From Haliscomenobacter hydrossis DSM 1100 (GTDB lineage Bacteria; Bacteroidota; Bacteroidia; Chitinophagales; Saprospiraceae), in NCBI RefSeq assembly GCF_000212735.1, contig NC_015510.1:5581001-5645000 (forward strand): a DNA stretch of 64,000 nt. Direction: 5' to 3'. The position numbers and the translations under genes were made by a program. The notes below the pieces were generated by a model, which saw only the letters and a program-made list of their open reading frames with translations, was not told where the DNA came from and did no database searches. Shown here piece by piece: positions 26,251 to 36,215 of the stretch. The first letter of the stretch is position 1. The number at the start of each line of letters is the position of its first letter.

Positions 26251-27732
26251 TTACAACGGATTCTGTACAATCGCTTTATTCGTATTCATCTCATCCTGAG
26301 GGAACAACCATTCCCACTGTGGATCACCTGCTGGAATATCCCGAACAGTAACCAGCGCAGTCAAGTGGTTGGGGATACCATTGCGGTTCAGTGGAAGGTT
26401 CAAACGTTTCAGATCGGTAAAGCGGAAACCTTCTCCCCACAGTTCAATCCGGCGGTTGAACATGATCTCATCAATCAGTGCCTGCCCGGTATTGGTAGAC
26501 TGTACTGCTCTCCGGTCTCTGACTTTCACCAAAGCGAACAGAGCGGCTTGGGCCCCGGCATTGTCGCCACTGCGTGCTTTGGCTTCAGCTTCAATCAGGT
26601 ACATTTCAGCAGCACGCATCAAGGGTACATCCCCAACGCTGGAACTGGAGCTTTGTGACAAAAACTTCTTGTTCTGGTAAGGAACTCTTGCTCCACCTGG
26701 AGGAACTGGAACAGTTGCCCCAGTTCTGTCCCACATCTTCTTGCGTACATCGCTGGCCGGAATGGCCTCCCACAGTGTAGCGTTGATGGCACGAGGCTGG
26801 GTACGCAATACCGTAGAGTTGAAGTTGGCAGAGATATAAGCAAAGTAAGACCAGAAGAAAGTGTTGTGATCGTCGATCTGACGGCTACCCCAAATCCATT
26901 CCGGATTGTTTACGCTGTTGAAACCAGCTACATAAGCAGTGGTATCCATGAGCGCAACCCCTTGACGAGCAGCAGCAGCAGCCGTAGCAGCAGCAGCCCA
27001 GTTTTGCTGGGTCAAGGCTACACGGGCTTTAAAACCTTGGGCAACATTCACGTTGATGTTGGATTTGGCAGCGGTGCCTGCTCTGGTATAACCCGCCAGC
27101 AGCGTAATGGCCTCATCCAGGTCTTTGTTGATTTGGGTATACACCTCTTCAACGGAGGTACGCGCCTGGCCTTCCAGGGTATTGGTCAACAAAAGTGGAA
27201 CACCTTCCTGGCTGTTGGGCGCTCCCGCATTGTAACGTTTGCCCCACAATTGAACCAGTTGGAAGTGTGCCCAGGCACGGTAAGCCAATGCCTGCCCTTT
27301 GATGATTTTGCGATCAGCCTCAGGGCCAGGGGTAGCGTCAATGCCATTGATCAATACGTTGGCATTGGAAATCAGGCGGTAGTAGAAACGGTACACAAAA
27401 CGGAGGAATCCATCATTGACGTTGCGGTGGGTTTGCCAGCGCATGAAGCCAATCAAGCCTGTACTTCCACTCGCTAGCGGGTACACGATGTCTTCGCCCA
27501 TTAGGTCACGGAAAATGTTGACGCTCCCTTCGCCCGCCTGTCCTTGTGCATCGTACTGGGTGTACATGATGCGGTGCATGCCGTTCAGTGCAGCATAGGC
27601 GTTCTGTGTACTGGCCAGTGCATCAGTGGCAGCAACGGCGGTGGTAGGGAAAGTGTCGAGGAACTCTTTCTCACAAGCCGAGAGAAAAAGCGCGACAATT
27701 AAGGCTAAAAAGCTATATTTAGTTATTTTCAT
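26251..27732 (-). CDS. SusD/RagB-family outer-membrane lipoprotein
   Basis: 493 residues with lipobox LFLSAC after MKITKYSFLALIVA. Mature start EKEFLDTFPTTAV, mid-region TPR-type helices (KGQALAYRAWAHFQLVQLW is a hallmark of SusD) and the C-terminal RRIELWGEGFRFTDLKRL identify the family. SusD proteins cap the SusC channel and capture oligosaccharides or other nutrients at the cell surface. It is the second gene after SusC with a ten-base gap. No glycoside hydrolase or regulator accompanies the pair, so the ligand cannot be named. Confidence 0.95.
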   Translation of the reverse strand: MKITKYSFLALIVALFLSACEKEFLDTFPTTAVAATDALASTQNAYAALNGMHRIMYTQYDAQGQAGEGSVNIFRDLMGEDIVYPLASGSTGLIGFMRWQTHRNVNDGFLRFVYRFYYRLISNANVLINGIDATPGPEADRKIIKGQALAYRAWAHFQLVQLWGKRYNAGAPNSQEGVPLLLTNTLEGQARTSVEEVYTQINKDLDEAITLLAGYTRAGTAAKSNINVNVAQGFKARVALTQQNWAAAATAAAAARQGVALMDTTAYVAGFNSVNNPEWIWGSRQIDDHNTFFWSYFAYISANFNSTVLRTQPRAINATLWEAIPASDVRKKMWDRTGATVPVPPGGARVPYQNKKFLSQSSSSSVGDVPLMRAAEMYLIEAEAKARSGDNAGAQAALFALVKVRDRRAVQSTNTGQALIDEIMFNRRIELWGEGFRFTDLKRLNLPLNRNGIPNHLTALVTVRDIPAGDPQWEWLFPQDEMNTNKAIVQNPL

Positions 27733-27742
27733 GGCTGTTGGA

Positions 27743-30700
27743 TTAGAAGTTTAAAGTAAATCCACCGGAAATCACCCGGGCTGGTGGGTAAGCGTTAGAC
27801 GTTACACCAGAGAATGCTTGCTGGTTGTTCATCCCTTTTCTTTTTGAGAAAAAGGCAACGTTTTCGGCACCTACAAAAACCTGTGCACCAGAGATTTTCC
27901 ATTTTGAAATCAAACCTTTGGGCAAACTGTACGATAAATTGATGTTGCGAATGTTCAAAAAAGAAGCATCGATCAACCAACGGGAAGAATTGGCATTAAA
28001 GTCGGCTCCTCTACCTGCATCCATCCGGGGAACATCGGTTACATCACCTTCATTTTGCCATCTTTTCAGGATGTCAGTGTGCAAGGCGCCCCCATAGTTA
28101 CTGGTGCTCATCAAAGACTGGTACAAACCATCGTAAGTCAAACCACCCAATTGGAAAGTGAGTAACCCACTCAGGGTGAAACCCTTGAACGTAATCGTTG
28201 GCGCAAGACTTCCGTACAAGTCAGGAATAACCGAACCATTGTATTCAAATTTGCCATTGGCAATCAATGTAGTCACGGTATCAATGCCTCCAGCCGAGTT
28301 GGTGATGAACCGACGACCCGTAGCAGAGGCCTTGTTGTCTGCTACATAAAGTGCAGCACCGTCCGATGGATCTACTCCGTAATAGGTGCGCAACCAGTAA
28401 TCGAAGATCGAAGCGCCTACGGAATATTTCTTGGTACCCGTAACAAATTCAGGAACCGATTCGGGCATCTTGGTGATCTCGTTGTTCACCGTAGACACGT
28501 TGATGTTGGTGCTAAAAACAAAATCGTTGGTACGGATGAATTCGATGTCAAGGTTGGCTTCAATCCCGTTGTTGACCATGGTGGCCGTGTTCTGGTTTAC
28601 CGTCAAAGCTCCACTGGAAAGTGGTTGGGGTACAGAAAACAAGAGGTCGCGGGACAAACGGTTGTAATACTCAAAGGAGCCGCTGATTCGTCCTTTGAAC
28701 AAGGAGAAGTCAAAACCTACGTCGAATTGTTCGTTGGTTTCCCAGCTCAGTTCACGGTTCAAGAAAGCAGTTTGGCTTTGTACAATCCCTGGTTCGTTGG
28801 CGTTATTGGCAAAGCCGTACAAGCCTTGGTAGGCATAAAAGCCGATCCCGTCGGCAACACCTACGACGCCATAAGAACTTCTCAATTTCAGTTGATCAAG
28901 CCAGTTGACATCCAGGAATTTTTCTTTGTCGATGTTCCAACCTGCACCAGCCGACCAGAAAGTACCCCATCTTGATTCAGAAGCGAAGCGCGAGTTACCG
29001 TCACGGCGCAAACTACCAGTGAGGATGTATTTGCCGCGGTAGTTGTAATTGGCTCTGGAGAAGTAACTTTCAATGGTGTAGCGATCCAATGCAGAAGTCA
29101 AGGAGTTGATGGTTGTAAAGTTGTTCAATTCGGTATTGCCGGAAAGGGACAATCCTTGTTTGAAACCGTTCAAGTTGTTGTCACGCTGGTTGTAAGATTC
29201 GTGACCAGCGAGCAGATCAACACCATGACCGCCGAACTCTTTGTTGTAGCTCAACAATTGGCTCAGGATCAAACCAATACTGCTTCCAGCCTCACGACGA
29301 CTTCTACCCGCAGGAGCACCATCACCAACAACTGTGTTTTCAAAGTTGTTGTTTTGTTGATACTGGAAGTCAGCGGAAGCGTTGTTCGTGAATTTGAAAT
29401 TTTTCAAAAAGAACAAATCGGTACTGGAACGTACGCTGGCTACCGTTCTGGTAAATAGTTGTTGGTTCAAGGTCGTTTCGGCTAAGGTATGACGTCCAGC
29501 AAAACCACCACTAGGGCGGTTAGGAATGCCCAAACCAGAGCTACCCAGGTTTCCCAGGTCCCAAAATCTTTGACCGTTTGCATCCAGCAAATATTCCCCG
29601 GTAGTCATGTTGTGTGCAAATACTGGATAGATTGGGCCAATGTTGCGCGAAAAGAAGAAGGGGTTAACGAAGCTAGTGCTTCCGTCGTCAGCGGCGGTAT
29701 TGGAAATCGAGTGGTTCCCTGAAATATTCAAGCCTGTTCTCAGCCATTTGGTGGGCTGTACGTTTACATTCAATCTGGCGGTGTAGCGTTTGAAGTCCGT
29801 ATTCAAGGTATACCCATCTTCTTGCAGGTAACCCGCCGAGAGGAAATAATCGTACTTATCACTACCTCCGCTGAAGTTGACCGAATAATCTTTACGGTCA
29901 CCATCTCGCATCAAGTCTTTGGTCCAGTCCAAATCATCGGCGTAGATCAATTCTGCGCTTGGATTGATCGTTCCGTTGGGGCTGACAATGGAATTGGCGG
30001 CTACGTTGAAAGGATTGTACGTCAACAGACCAGCGATACCCGTTCTGGAAGTCAGGCCCGAAGCGACGCGGCTAGCCGAGTCTCTGGAAATGGCTGCCCC
30101 TGAAGCTGGGTATACCAGTGAGTTGCGGTAAGATTCCCACTGTACTGGATAGTACTGGAAGGCATCCAAACGATCATACTCGGGCAAACCACGAGAAGCA
30201 ACACCTTGGGTAACTTTGACCGACACACTATTTCTGCCGTCTTTTTTACCTTTTTTAGTGGTGATGATCACTACCCCGTTGGCGGCTCTGGAGCCGTACA
30301 ATGCCGTAGCAGAAGCGTCTTTCAGGATAGAGATTGATTCTACATCGTCAGGGTTGATGTTGGAAGTTCCCCCAACATAAGGTACCCCGTCCACTACAAA
30401 CAAAGGGTCTTGGCTGGCGTTGATCGAACCAAAACCACGGATACGGATGGCCAAACCTGAACCAGGTTGCCCATTGGCGGTTTGGGTGATGACCCCAGGT
30501 ACCGCACCTTCAATAACGGTTGTGATGTTGTTGATCGGCCGCTTGGCAATGGCCTCAGAGTTGATGGTACCCACTGAACCGGTGAGGGCTTCTTTTTTCA
30601 CGGTGCCATAAGCAACGGTGACAAATTCCTCCAGCAGGTTCAAGGCAGGTTCCATCGTGATGTCCAGCGAGCTTTTGCCAGCAACAGGTACTTCCAAGGT

Positions 30701-30940
30701 AGTGAACCCGGTGTAACTTAGTACCAAAATTGCATTTGCAGCATCGCCAACGGAAATTTCGAAGTTACCATCCACGTCAGTAGCAGAGCCACTGGTGGTG
30801 CCTTTGACCACGACGGTCACCCCGATCAAGGGTTCCGCACCGTTCGACGATTTGATGGTACCTCTGACTGTACTCTGGGCACTGGCAGCGAAGCCAACCA
30901 ATACCAGTAGTAAGGTGAACAAAAGTCTAAAGTCCTTCAT
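27743..30940 (-). CDS. SusC/RagA-family TonB-linked outer-membrane protein
   Basis: 1065 residues. Sec signal MKDFRLLFTLLLVLVGFAASAQ, then a carboxypeptidase-regulatory-like domain (VRGTIKSSNGAEPLIGVTVVVKG), a TonB box/plug with AYGTVKKEALTGSVG and VDGVPYVGGTSNINPDDVESI, and a 22-strand type barrel ending in GGFTLNF. ISILKDASATALYGSRAANGVV is the SusC signature. It energises uptake of a ligand captured by the adjacent SusD. Genes are ordered SusC then SusD on the minus strand, as usual. No FecR/anti-sigma pair is nearby. Confidence 0.96.
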   Translation of the reverse strand: MKDFRLLFTLLLVLVGFAASAQSTVRGTIKSSNGAEPLIGVTVVVKGTTSGSATDVDGNFEISVGDAANAILVLSYTGFTTLEVPVAGKSSLDITMEPALNLLEEFVTVAYGTVKKEALTGSVGTINSEAIAKRPINNITTVIEGAVPGVITQTANGQPGSGLAIRIRGFGSINASQDPLFVVDGVPYVGGTSNINPDDVESISILKDASATALYGSRAANGVVIITTKKGKKDGRNSVSVKVTQGVASRGLPEYDRLDAFQYYPVQWESYRNSLVYPASGAAISRDSASRVASGLTSRTGIAGLLTYNPFNVAANSIVSPNGTINPSAELIYADDLDWTKDLMRDGDRKDYSVNFSGGSDKYDYFLSAGYLQEDGYTLNTDFKRYTARLNVNVQPTKWLRTGLNISGNHSISNTAADDGSTSFVNPFFFSRNIGPIYPVFAHNMTTGEYLLDANGQRFWDLGNLGSSGLGIPNRPSGGFAGRHTLAETTLNQQLFTRTVASVRSSTDLFFLKNFKFTNNASADFQYQQNNNFENTVVGDGAPAGRSRREAGSSIGLILSQLLSYNKEFGGHGVDLLAGHESYNQRDNNLNGFKQGLSLSGNTELNNFTTINSLTSALDRYTIESYFSRANYNYRGKYILTGSLRRDGNSRFASESRWGTFWSAGAGWNIDKEKFLDVNWLDQLKLRSSYGVVGVADGIGFYAYQGLYGFANNANEPGIVQSQTAFLNRELSWETNEQFDVGFDFSLFKGRISGSFEYYNRLSRDLLFSVPQPLSSGALTVNQNTATMVNNGIEANLDIEFIRTNDFVFSTNINVSTVNNEITKMPESVPEFVTGTKKYSVGASIFDYWLRTYYGVDPSDGAALYVADNKASATGRRFITNSAGGIDTVTTLIANGKFEYNGSVIPDLYGSLAPTITFKGFTLSGLLTFQLGGLTYDGLYQSLMSTSNYGGALHTDILKRWQNEGDVTDVPRMDAGRGADFNANSSRWLIDASFLNIRNINLSYSLPKGLISKWKISGAQVFVGAENVAFFSKRKGMNNQQAFSGVTSNAYPPARVISGGFTLNF

Positions 30941-31333
30941 ACTAAAAGGATTAAGTGAGTGATAAAATGGTTTTATTGTCTAAAAATAAAAACACGCTAC
31001 ATCCACGTTTTCAGGCGAATGCAACATTTCTTCTTTCTTCTTGGTTCGGATCAATCTGATTGCCTGAGGGCATTTTACTGGTTGGAATTATGACAATGGC
31101 TTAAGTCAAGCTTACAGTTATTCTTTCGAAATGAGCGGGAAAGATAGAGAAGTTTAAAAAGTATGCCAATGATTATCTGCCCAAGGTAGGCAAATAGTCC
31201 GGTTTCGTAATGTATTGTACAATTTTTGGCGTTTGTCGTTGAAAATCATCCCAAAAAATAGCGTTGAGTCGTATCCCGTGCAATACGTATTCTAAGATTG
31301 AATAACCTGATGCCTAGGGTAAGCAAACTCAAC
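30941..31333. other. Intergenic leader region upstream of SusC
   Basis: There is no coding frame or strong hairpin. On the minus strand this stretch must hold the SusC promoter and leader, but no exact TAnnTTTG box was found. A short palindrome ATTGTACAAT lies near 31213. Nothing else is supported. Confidence 0.4.
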
Positions 31334-31930
31334 TCAACTCGACTTCCGCCGCTCTATCTCATCCCGAATCTGGGCCGCTTTTTCATAATTTTCTTCATCC
31401 AGCACTTCGTCCAGCATGCGAATCAGGGCTTCGGTAGAGTAGGAAGCCAGTGGATTATCGGACATTCCGGAGGAAGGTGCGGCGGCAAACAACTCCTCTT
31501 CTTCGTCCGTTCCTTCAGTATCTTCCAACACCACCCCGGCGGCATCCAGGATAAACTCGTAGGTATAAATCGGGCAATTGAAGCGGACGGCCATGGCCAG
31601 GGCGTCGGAAGTACGCGAGTCCACCTCTGTCACATCGCCATCGCGCTCACAAACCAGGCGCGCGTAAAAAATTCCGTCCAATAAATTATTGATGATGATT
31701 TCCTTCAGGTTGATGTTGAAGGTTTCGAGTGCATTTTTAAACAGGTCGTGGGTAAGGGGCCGATTGGGGGTCATTCTTTCCATGGCTACGGCAATGGCCT
31801 GTGCCTCAAAACTGCCAATCACAATCGGCAAACGACGTGCACCTCTCTTCTCCCCCAATACTACTGCGTAATTGTGGGACTGGGTAACGCTATGGGAAAG
31901 TGCAACTATATCCAACTCAATTTTTCTCAT
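31334..31930 (-). CDS. Bifunctional nuclease family protein (DUF151) with C-terminal UVR motif
   Basis: 198 residues. The DUF151 core (MRKIELDIVALSHS, GEKRGARRLPIVIGSFEAQA, SRTSDALAMAVRFNCPIY) covers residues 1-130. Acidic linker TEGTDEEEELF leads to a UvrB/UvrC-type helical hairpin ALIRMLDEVLDEENYEKAAQ at the C-terminus. Plant and bacterial members have been reported with both RNase and DNase activity; whether this one does is untested. It is a single gene, common in Bacteroidota. Confidence 0.9.
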   Translation of the reverse strand: MRKIELDIVALSHSVTQSHNYAVVLGEKRGARRLPIVIGSFEAQAIAVAMERMTPNRPLTHDLFKNALETFNINLKEIIINNLLDGIFYARLVCERDGDVTEVDSRTSDALAMAVRFNCPIYTYEFILDAAGVVLEDTEGTDEEEELFAAAPSSGMSDNPLASYSTEALIRMLDEVLDEENYEKAAQIRDEIERRKSS

Positions 31931-32070
31931 CCTTTGGGCTTAAACGGTACCGTTTTGAGAATGTAGTGTTGCGCCTTAGAATCAATTTTAAGGCGAAAGC
32001 GGCGCAAAGATAGGAAATTTGTGGGAAAGTGCAAATGGGATTTTTTGGGACTTACATTAGGAATTATTAG

Positions 32071-32128
32071 AATTCTCGCGTAAATCCGCGAGAATTAAGG
32101 TTAATTCTCGCGGATTTACGCGAGAATT
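32071..32128. repeat. Double palindrome upstream of the DUF4143 ATPase gene
   Basis: Two 26-base units AATTCTCGCG-taaatc-CGCGAGAATT (32071-32096) and AATTCTCGCG-gattta-CGCGAGAATT (32103-32128). Each unit is itself a hairpin and the second is the exact reverse complement of the first, so the pair forms either two small stems or one 58-base stem. It ends 30 bases before the next start codon and could be an operator, attenuator or repeat element. Confidence 0.9.
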
Positions 32129-32158
32129 AAGGTATTTTTGTAAAAAATCACAGTTCAA

Positions 32159-33292
32159 ATGTTAATCGAACGTACTTTAAAGCAGACCATACAGGAAAGT
32201 TTGACCAAGTCCAATAAAATCATTCTGATTTTTGGCCCGAGACAAGCTGGTAAAACCACTTTAGTTCGAGAAGTCATCGCTACTTTACCAGGGCGAAAAC
32301 TGGAAATCAATGCGGATGAACTCCGGCACATCGATACCCTGTCAAGCCGCAACCTGGATCGCTTGAAACAACTGGTATCGGGTTATGATTTGTTGTTTTT
32401 GGATGAAGCCCAACGCGTACCGGAAATTGGCGTCAACTTAAAATTATTGCACGACCATGTACCAACGCTGCGCATCATCGCTACAGGGTCTTCTTCCCTC
32501 GATTTGGCTTCTAAAGTGCGCGAACCACTTACTGGACGAACGCGAACCTACCAACTCATGCCGCTGGCCGTGAGTGAATTGGCTAGCCACTACAACGCGT
32601 ATGAATTGGACGCAAAATTGGAAGACTTTCTACTGTATGGTACCTACCCAGAAATATTTGCCCAGGAAAACAAACTCGACAAAACCGAATACCTGCGTGA
32701 ATTGACCCTTTCTTATTTGTTCAAAGACATCTTGGAGACAGGTGCCATTAAATACACCCCCAAATTACGCGATTTGGTGCGCTTGTTGGCCTATCAAATT
32801 GGCTCCGAAGTATCCATCAATGAACTGTGCAACCGCTTGCAATTGCACCGGGACATCGTGAACAATTACCTGGATTTGTTGGAAAAATCCTTTGTGATCA
32901 TCCGCCTCGGAGGGTATAGTCGCAACCTCCGCAAAGAGATTACCCGCCACCATAAAGTTTTTTTCTGCGACTTGGGAGTGCGCAACGCCATCATCGAAAA
33001 TTTTAATCCACTGGACCGCCGTGACGACGGCGGAAAGCTCTGGGAAAACTTCCTCATCACCGAACGTATGAAAACCCAAAGCTATCGCCGTGAATCTGCG
33101 AACTACTATTTTTGGCGCACTTACACTGGCTCGGAAGTAGATTGGGTAGAGGAAAAAGAAGGGAAACTGTTTGGGTACGAGTTTAAGTTTTCTGCCAAAA
33201 TGGTGAGTGCGCCCAAGGCCTGGGGGGAGACGTATCCGGAGGCTAGTTTTGAGGTGGTGAATCGGGAGAATTATTTGGGGTGGGTGGGGTGA
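32159..33292 (+). CDS. ATP-binding protein, AAA_14 plus DUF4143
   Basis: 377 residues. P-loop G-P-R-Q-A-G-K-T-T (Lys32), Walker B DLLFLDEAQRVPEI and sensor RIIATGSSSLDLASK belong to AAA_14. The C-terminal DUF4143 shows LCNRLQLHRDIVNNYLDLLEKSF (winged helix) and a PD-(D/E)XK-like end, GSEVDWVEEKEGKLFGYEFK. The family is abundant and mobile in Bacteroidota; its function is unsettled, with toxin-antitoxin, defence and signalling all proposed. A palindrome precedes it and a helicase fusion follows after 35 bases. Confidence 0.92.
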   Translation: MLIERTLKQTIQESLTKSNKIILIFGPRQAGKTTLVREVIATLPGRKLEINADELRHIDTLSSRNLDRLKQLVSGYDLLFLDEAQRVPEIGVNLKLLHDHVPTLRIIATGSSSLDLASKVREPLTGRTRTYQLMPLAVSELASHYNAYELDAKLEDFLLYGTYPEIFAQENKLDKTEYLRELTLSYLFKDILETGAIKYTPKLRDLVRLLAYQIGSEVSINELCNRLQLHRDIVNNYLDLLEKSFVIIRLGGYSRNLRKEITRHHKVFFCDLGVRNAIIENFNPLDRRDDGGKLWENFLITERMKTQSYRRESANYYFWRTYTGSEVDWVEEKEGKLFGYEFKFSAKMVSAPKAWGETYPEASFEVVNRENYLGWVG

Positions 33293-33309
33293 GGAGGTCG
33301 TTCATCCGT

Positions 33310-33317
33310 TATATTTG
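33310..33317 (+). promoter_or_regulatory. Candidate -7 box (TATATTTG) of the helicase-fusion gene
   Basis: An exact TAnnTTTG match. Transcription would begin near 33324, just before ATG 33328, which makes the in-frame ATG at 33340 (MEILLYNEI) a better fit as start. No TTTG box is found at normal -33 spacing. Confidence 0.4.
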
Positions 33318-33327
33318 ACCTATAAAA

Positions 33328-36201
33328 ATGCTCACCATTATGGAAATTTTATTGTACAACGAAATTGACTACTCCAAAGTAAGAAAACAATTTGACAAGG
33401 TAATAACCCAACTGCGCAACGGAGATTGGGCTGGAGCAGAAATGAAAAAAATGAGCAATACTGGGTACTATCGTGCTAAACTAGACGATACCCATCGGCT
33501 TTTGCTCAAATTGGCCAAGTACGAAGGGCGTACTTACTTGCTGGCCTTGGAAGTGATTTTGAACCACAATTACCGCGATTCTCGGTTTCTGAGTGGCACT
33601 GTCATTGACGAGAGCAAACTCATGGCCATTAAAAAAGAAGCAGAAGTTGCTCCCGAAGATTTTGTAAAAATGCCTTATGTCAATCCACGCGCCAAACATT
33701 TTCACCTGCTGGACAAGGTCATTTCTTTTGATGTGGATCAGAGTGAAGTATTCAATTTGCCTCCACCCTTGATTGTGATTGGCTCGGCGGGGAGCGGCAA
33801 AACGGCACTTACCCTGGAGAAAATCAAAACCCTGCGGGGCAATATTCTTTACGTAACCCTTTCACCTTATCTGGTGGAAAATTCAGCCAATCTTTATTAC
33901 TCCTTTAAATACGAAAATGATCATCAGGAGATTGACTTTCTGTCCTTCAAAGAATTTGTAGAAACCCTGCGCATCCCTTCCGGCCGTGAACTGCAATTTC
34001 GACAATTTGATGGCTGGTTTATCCGCCACCGCAGCACGGTCAAAATCCGTGACAGCTACAAACTTTTTGAAGAATTTAAAGGTGTATTGACGGGTATGCG
34101 CGCTCATAAGGCTTATTTGAGCCGTGAAGATTACCTGTCTTTGGGAATAAAGCAGTCGGTGTTTTTATCCGACGAACGCGAACAAGTGTATGATTTATTC
34201 GAAAAATATTTGACCTACTTGAAAGAAGCCAATCTATACGACCTCAATATGGTGGCCTTTGAGTGGCAAGAATATGTACAGGCCAAGTACGATTTTGTGA
34301 TAGTGGACGAGGTGCAGGATCTGACCAATGTACAATTGTTCCTGATCCTGAAATCATTGAAAGTCAAAGGGCAGTTCCTGTTGTGTGGCGATTCGAACCA
34401 GATTGTACACCCCAACTTCTTCTCCTGGTCGAACGTAAAAACCATGTTTTACACCCAATCTGCGCTGGACAATGAACTGCGCATTTTGCGTACCAACTAC
34501 CGCAACTCGCCACAAGTGACCGCAGTGGCCAATCGTTTGCTCAAAGTCAAAAACGCCCGCTTTGGATCCATCGACCGCGAGAGTACTTACCTCGTCAATC
34601 CGATTAGTGAGAGGCTTGGAGAGGTGGTTTGTTTGAGCGATCAGCCCAAAACCAAACAAGAGCTCAATCAAAAAACCAAGCAGTCGGCCAATTTTGCGGT
34701 GATTGTAATGAGCAACGAAGACAAAGTTGAAGCGGCAAAAGTATTTCAGACTCCCTTGTTGTTTTCGGTGCAAGAAGCCAAGGGTTTGGAATACGAAAAC
34801 ATCATTCTGTACAATTTTGTCAGCCAAAAATCAAGGGAATTCATCGAAATCACCCAGGGTGTAAATCGTGAAGATGTAGAATCGGAGGAGATTCGCTACT
34901 CCCGCGGCAAAGACAAAAGCGACAAGTCCCTGGATGCTTACAAGTTTTACATCAACTCTTTGTACGTAGCCATGACCCGTGCCGTGCGCAACCTGTACGT
35001 CATCGAAACCGCGCAAAAACATCCGCTGCTGGAATTACTTAAACTGGTTGACAACCAACAAAAACTCAATTTAGCGGAACAAAAATCCTCACTCGAAGAT
35101 TGGCAACGCGAAGCCCGTCGCCTCGAAATGCAAGGTAAAAACGAACAGGCCGACCTCATCAAACAAAATATCCTGGGCACCCAAAAAACACCCTGGACGC
35201 CGATCACCCCGGAAGAATTGCCCCGCTTAAAAGAAGAAGCACTCAACCCCGAGCAGTTCAATAAAAAAGCCAAAGACCGACTTTTTGATTTTGCCTTGAT
35301 GTACCACGATTATGACACCATCCGACAATTGGCCGAGCTAAAATACCGACGGGCAGAAAAACCCGAGGCAGAAAGAAACTCCATTTTTCGGCGTTCTTAT
35401 GCCCAGTATGCTGCCGACGATGTCCGAAAAGTAGCCGAAAACATCAAAAAATACGGGTTTGATTATCGGGATGAGTTCAATCTTACCCCACTGTTGGCAG
35501 CGCTTAAAACCGGGGCTTTGAAGGTGACGGAGTTTCTGCTCAGCAACCAGGCCAAGCTTGATGTATCCGACAATCTGGGCATGTACCCCTTGTTGATCGC
35601 CCTGCAACAGGCACACACCAATGCAGTGTACATGAAAAATAAACTGCCCCAACTCTACAAACGCCTCCAGCCTGAATACCTCAAAATCAAGGTGGATGAG
35701 CATTTGATCAAGATGCCCAGCCGGATCATGGAGTACTTTTTGTTGCAAAATTTGCTAGTCAAACAAGCCCTGATCGTCATGAACCGCAAACCTACCGAAC
35801 ATCCGGGATTTACGGCTGATGATGTGCTGAACATCGTGGAACAATTTGACGCGGATATTTTGCCCGACTACCGCAAAAAAAGACAATACCTGAGCAGTAT
35901 TTTGTCCAAAAATGAAGTAGATCGCAACGATCCCTACAACCGCAAATTATTCCGCCGCCTCGATCGTGGGGTGTACGTGATTAATCCCGACCTGGAAATT
36001 GCCGTAGGCGAAGAATGGATGGATGTGTACAAAATGATGCAACTGGAAAAAATCACCCCAGAGGAAAGCCAACGACGGGTAGCGGAAGCCAACAGGCAAG
36101 AACTGAAAAGGTTTCACGATGAGCAAATGGCCTATTATGCGCGTTTGGAGGAACGCCAGAAAAAAGAAATGGAGGAGCGTTTGGGGCGGTTTAGGTGGTA
36201 G
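33328..36201 (+). CDS. RelE-like / SF1 (UvrD-type) helicase / ankyrin fusion protein
   Basis: 957 residues; ATG 33340 is an alternative start. Residues 5-85 look like a RelE/ParE-type fold (FDKVITQLRNGDWAG, GYYRAKLDDTHRLLLKL). An SF1 helicase core follows: Walker A GSAGSGKT (152-159), DEVQD (327-331), LLCGDSNQIVHPNF, LRTNYRNSP, QEAKGLEYENIILY and YVAMTRAVRNLYVIE. A region of ankyrin-type repeats starts near 718 (NLTPLLAALKTGALKVTEFL), and the C-terminus is a charged coiled coil. UvrD-like proteins of this layout often occur in defence islands. It lies between two ATPase genes of mobile families. A role in nucleic-acid surveillance is inferred. Confidence 0.85.
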   Translation: MLTIMEILLYNEIDYSKVRKQFDKVITQLRNGDWAGAEMKKMSNTGYYRAKLDDTHRLLLKLAKYEGRTYLLALEVILNHNYRDSRFLSGTVIDESKLMAIKKEAEVAPEDFVKMPYVNPRAKHFHLLDKVISFDVDQSEVFNLPPPLIVIGSAGSGKTALTLEKIKTLRGNILYVTLSPYLVENSANLYYSFKYENDHQEIDFLSFKEFVETLRIPSGRELQFRQFDGWFIRHRSTVKIRDSYKLFEEFKGVLTGMRAHKAYLSREDYLSLGIKQSVFLSDEREQVYDLFEKYLTYLKEANLYDLNMVAFEWQEYVQAKYDFVIVDEVQDLTNVQLFLILKSLKVKGQFLLCGDSNQIVHPNFFSWSNVKTMFYTQSALDNELRILRTNYRNSPQVTAVANRLLKVKNARFGSIDRESTYLVNPISERLGEVVCLSDQPKTKQELNQKTKQSANFAVIVMSNEDKVEAAKVFQTPLLFSVQEAKGLEYENIILYNFVSQKSREFIEITQGVNREDVESEEIRYSRGKDKSDKSLDAYKFYINSLYVAMTRAVRNLYVIETAQKHPLLELLKLVDNQQKLNLAEQKSSLEDWQREARRLEMQGKNEQADLIKQNILGTQKTPWTPITPEELPRLKEEALNPEQFNKKAKDRLFDFALMYHDYDTIRQLAELKYRRAEKPEAERNSIFRRSYAQYAADDVRKVAENIKKYGFDYRDEFNLTPLLAALKTGALKVTEFLLSNQAKLDVSDNLGMYPLLIALQQAHTNAVYMKNKLPQLYKRLQPEYLKIKVDEHLIKMPSRIMEYFLLQNLLVKQALIVMNRKPTEHPGFTADDVLNIVEQFDADILPDYRKKRQYLSSILSKNEVDRNDPYNRKLFRRLDRGVYVINPDLEIAVGEEWMDVYKMMQLEKITPEESQRRVAEANRQELKRFHDEQMAYYARLEERQKKEMEERLGRFRW

Positions 36202-36215
36202 GGGGAAGAAGAAAC

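Noticed and set aside
26369-27477. Plus-strand open frames opposite the SusD gene
   Set aside because: The SusD gene has a full signal, family motifs and operon context; the opposite frames are low-complexity shadows.
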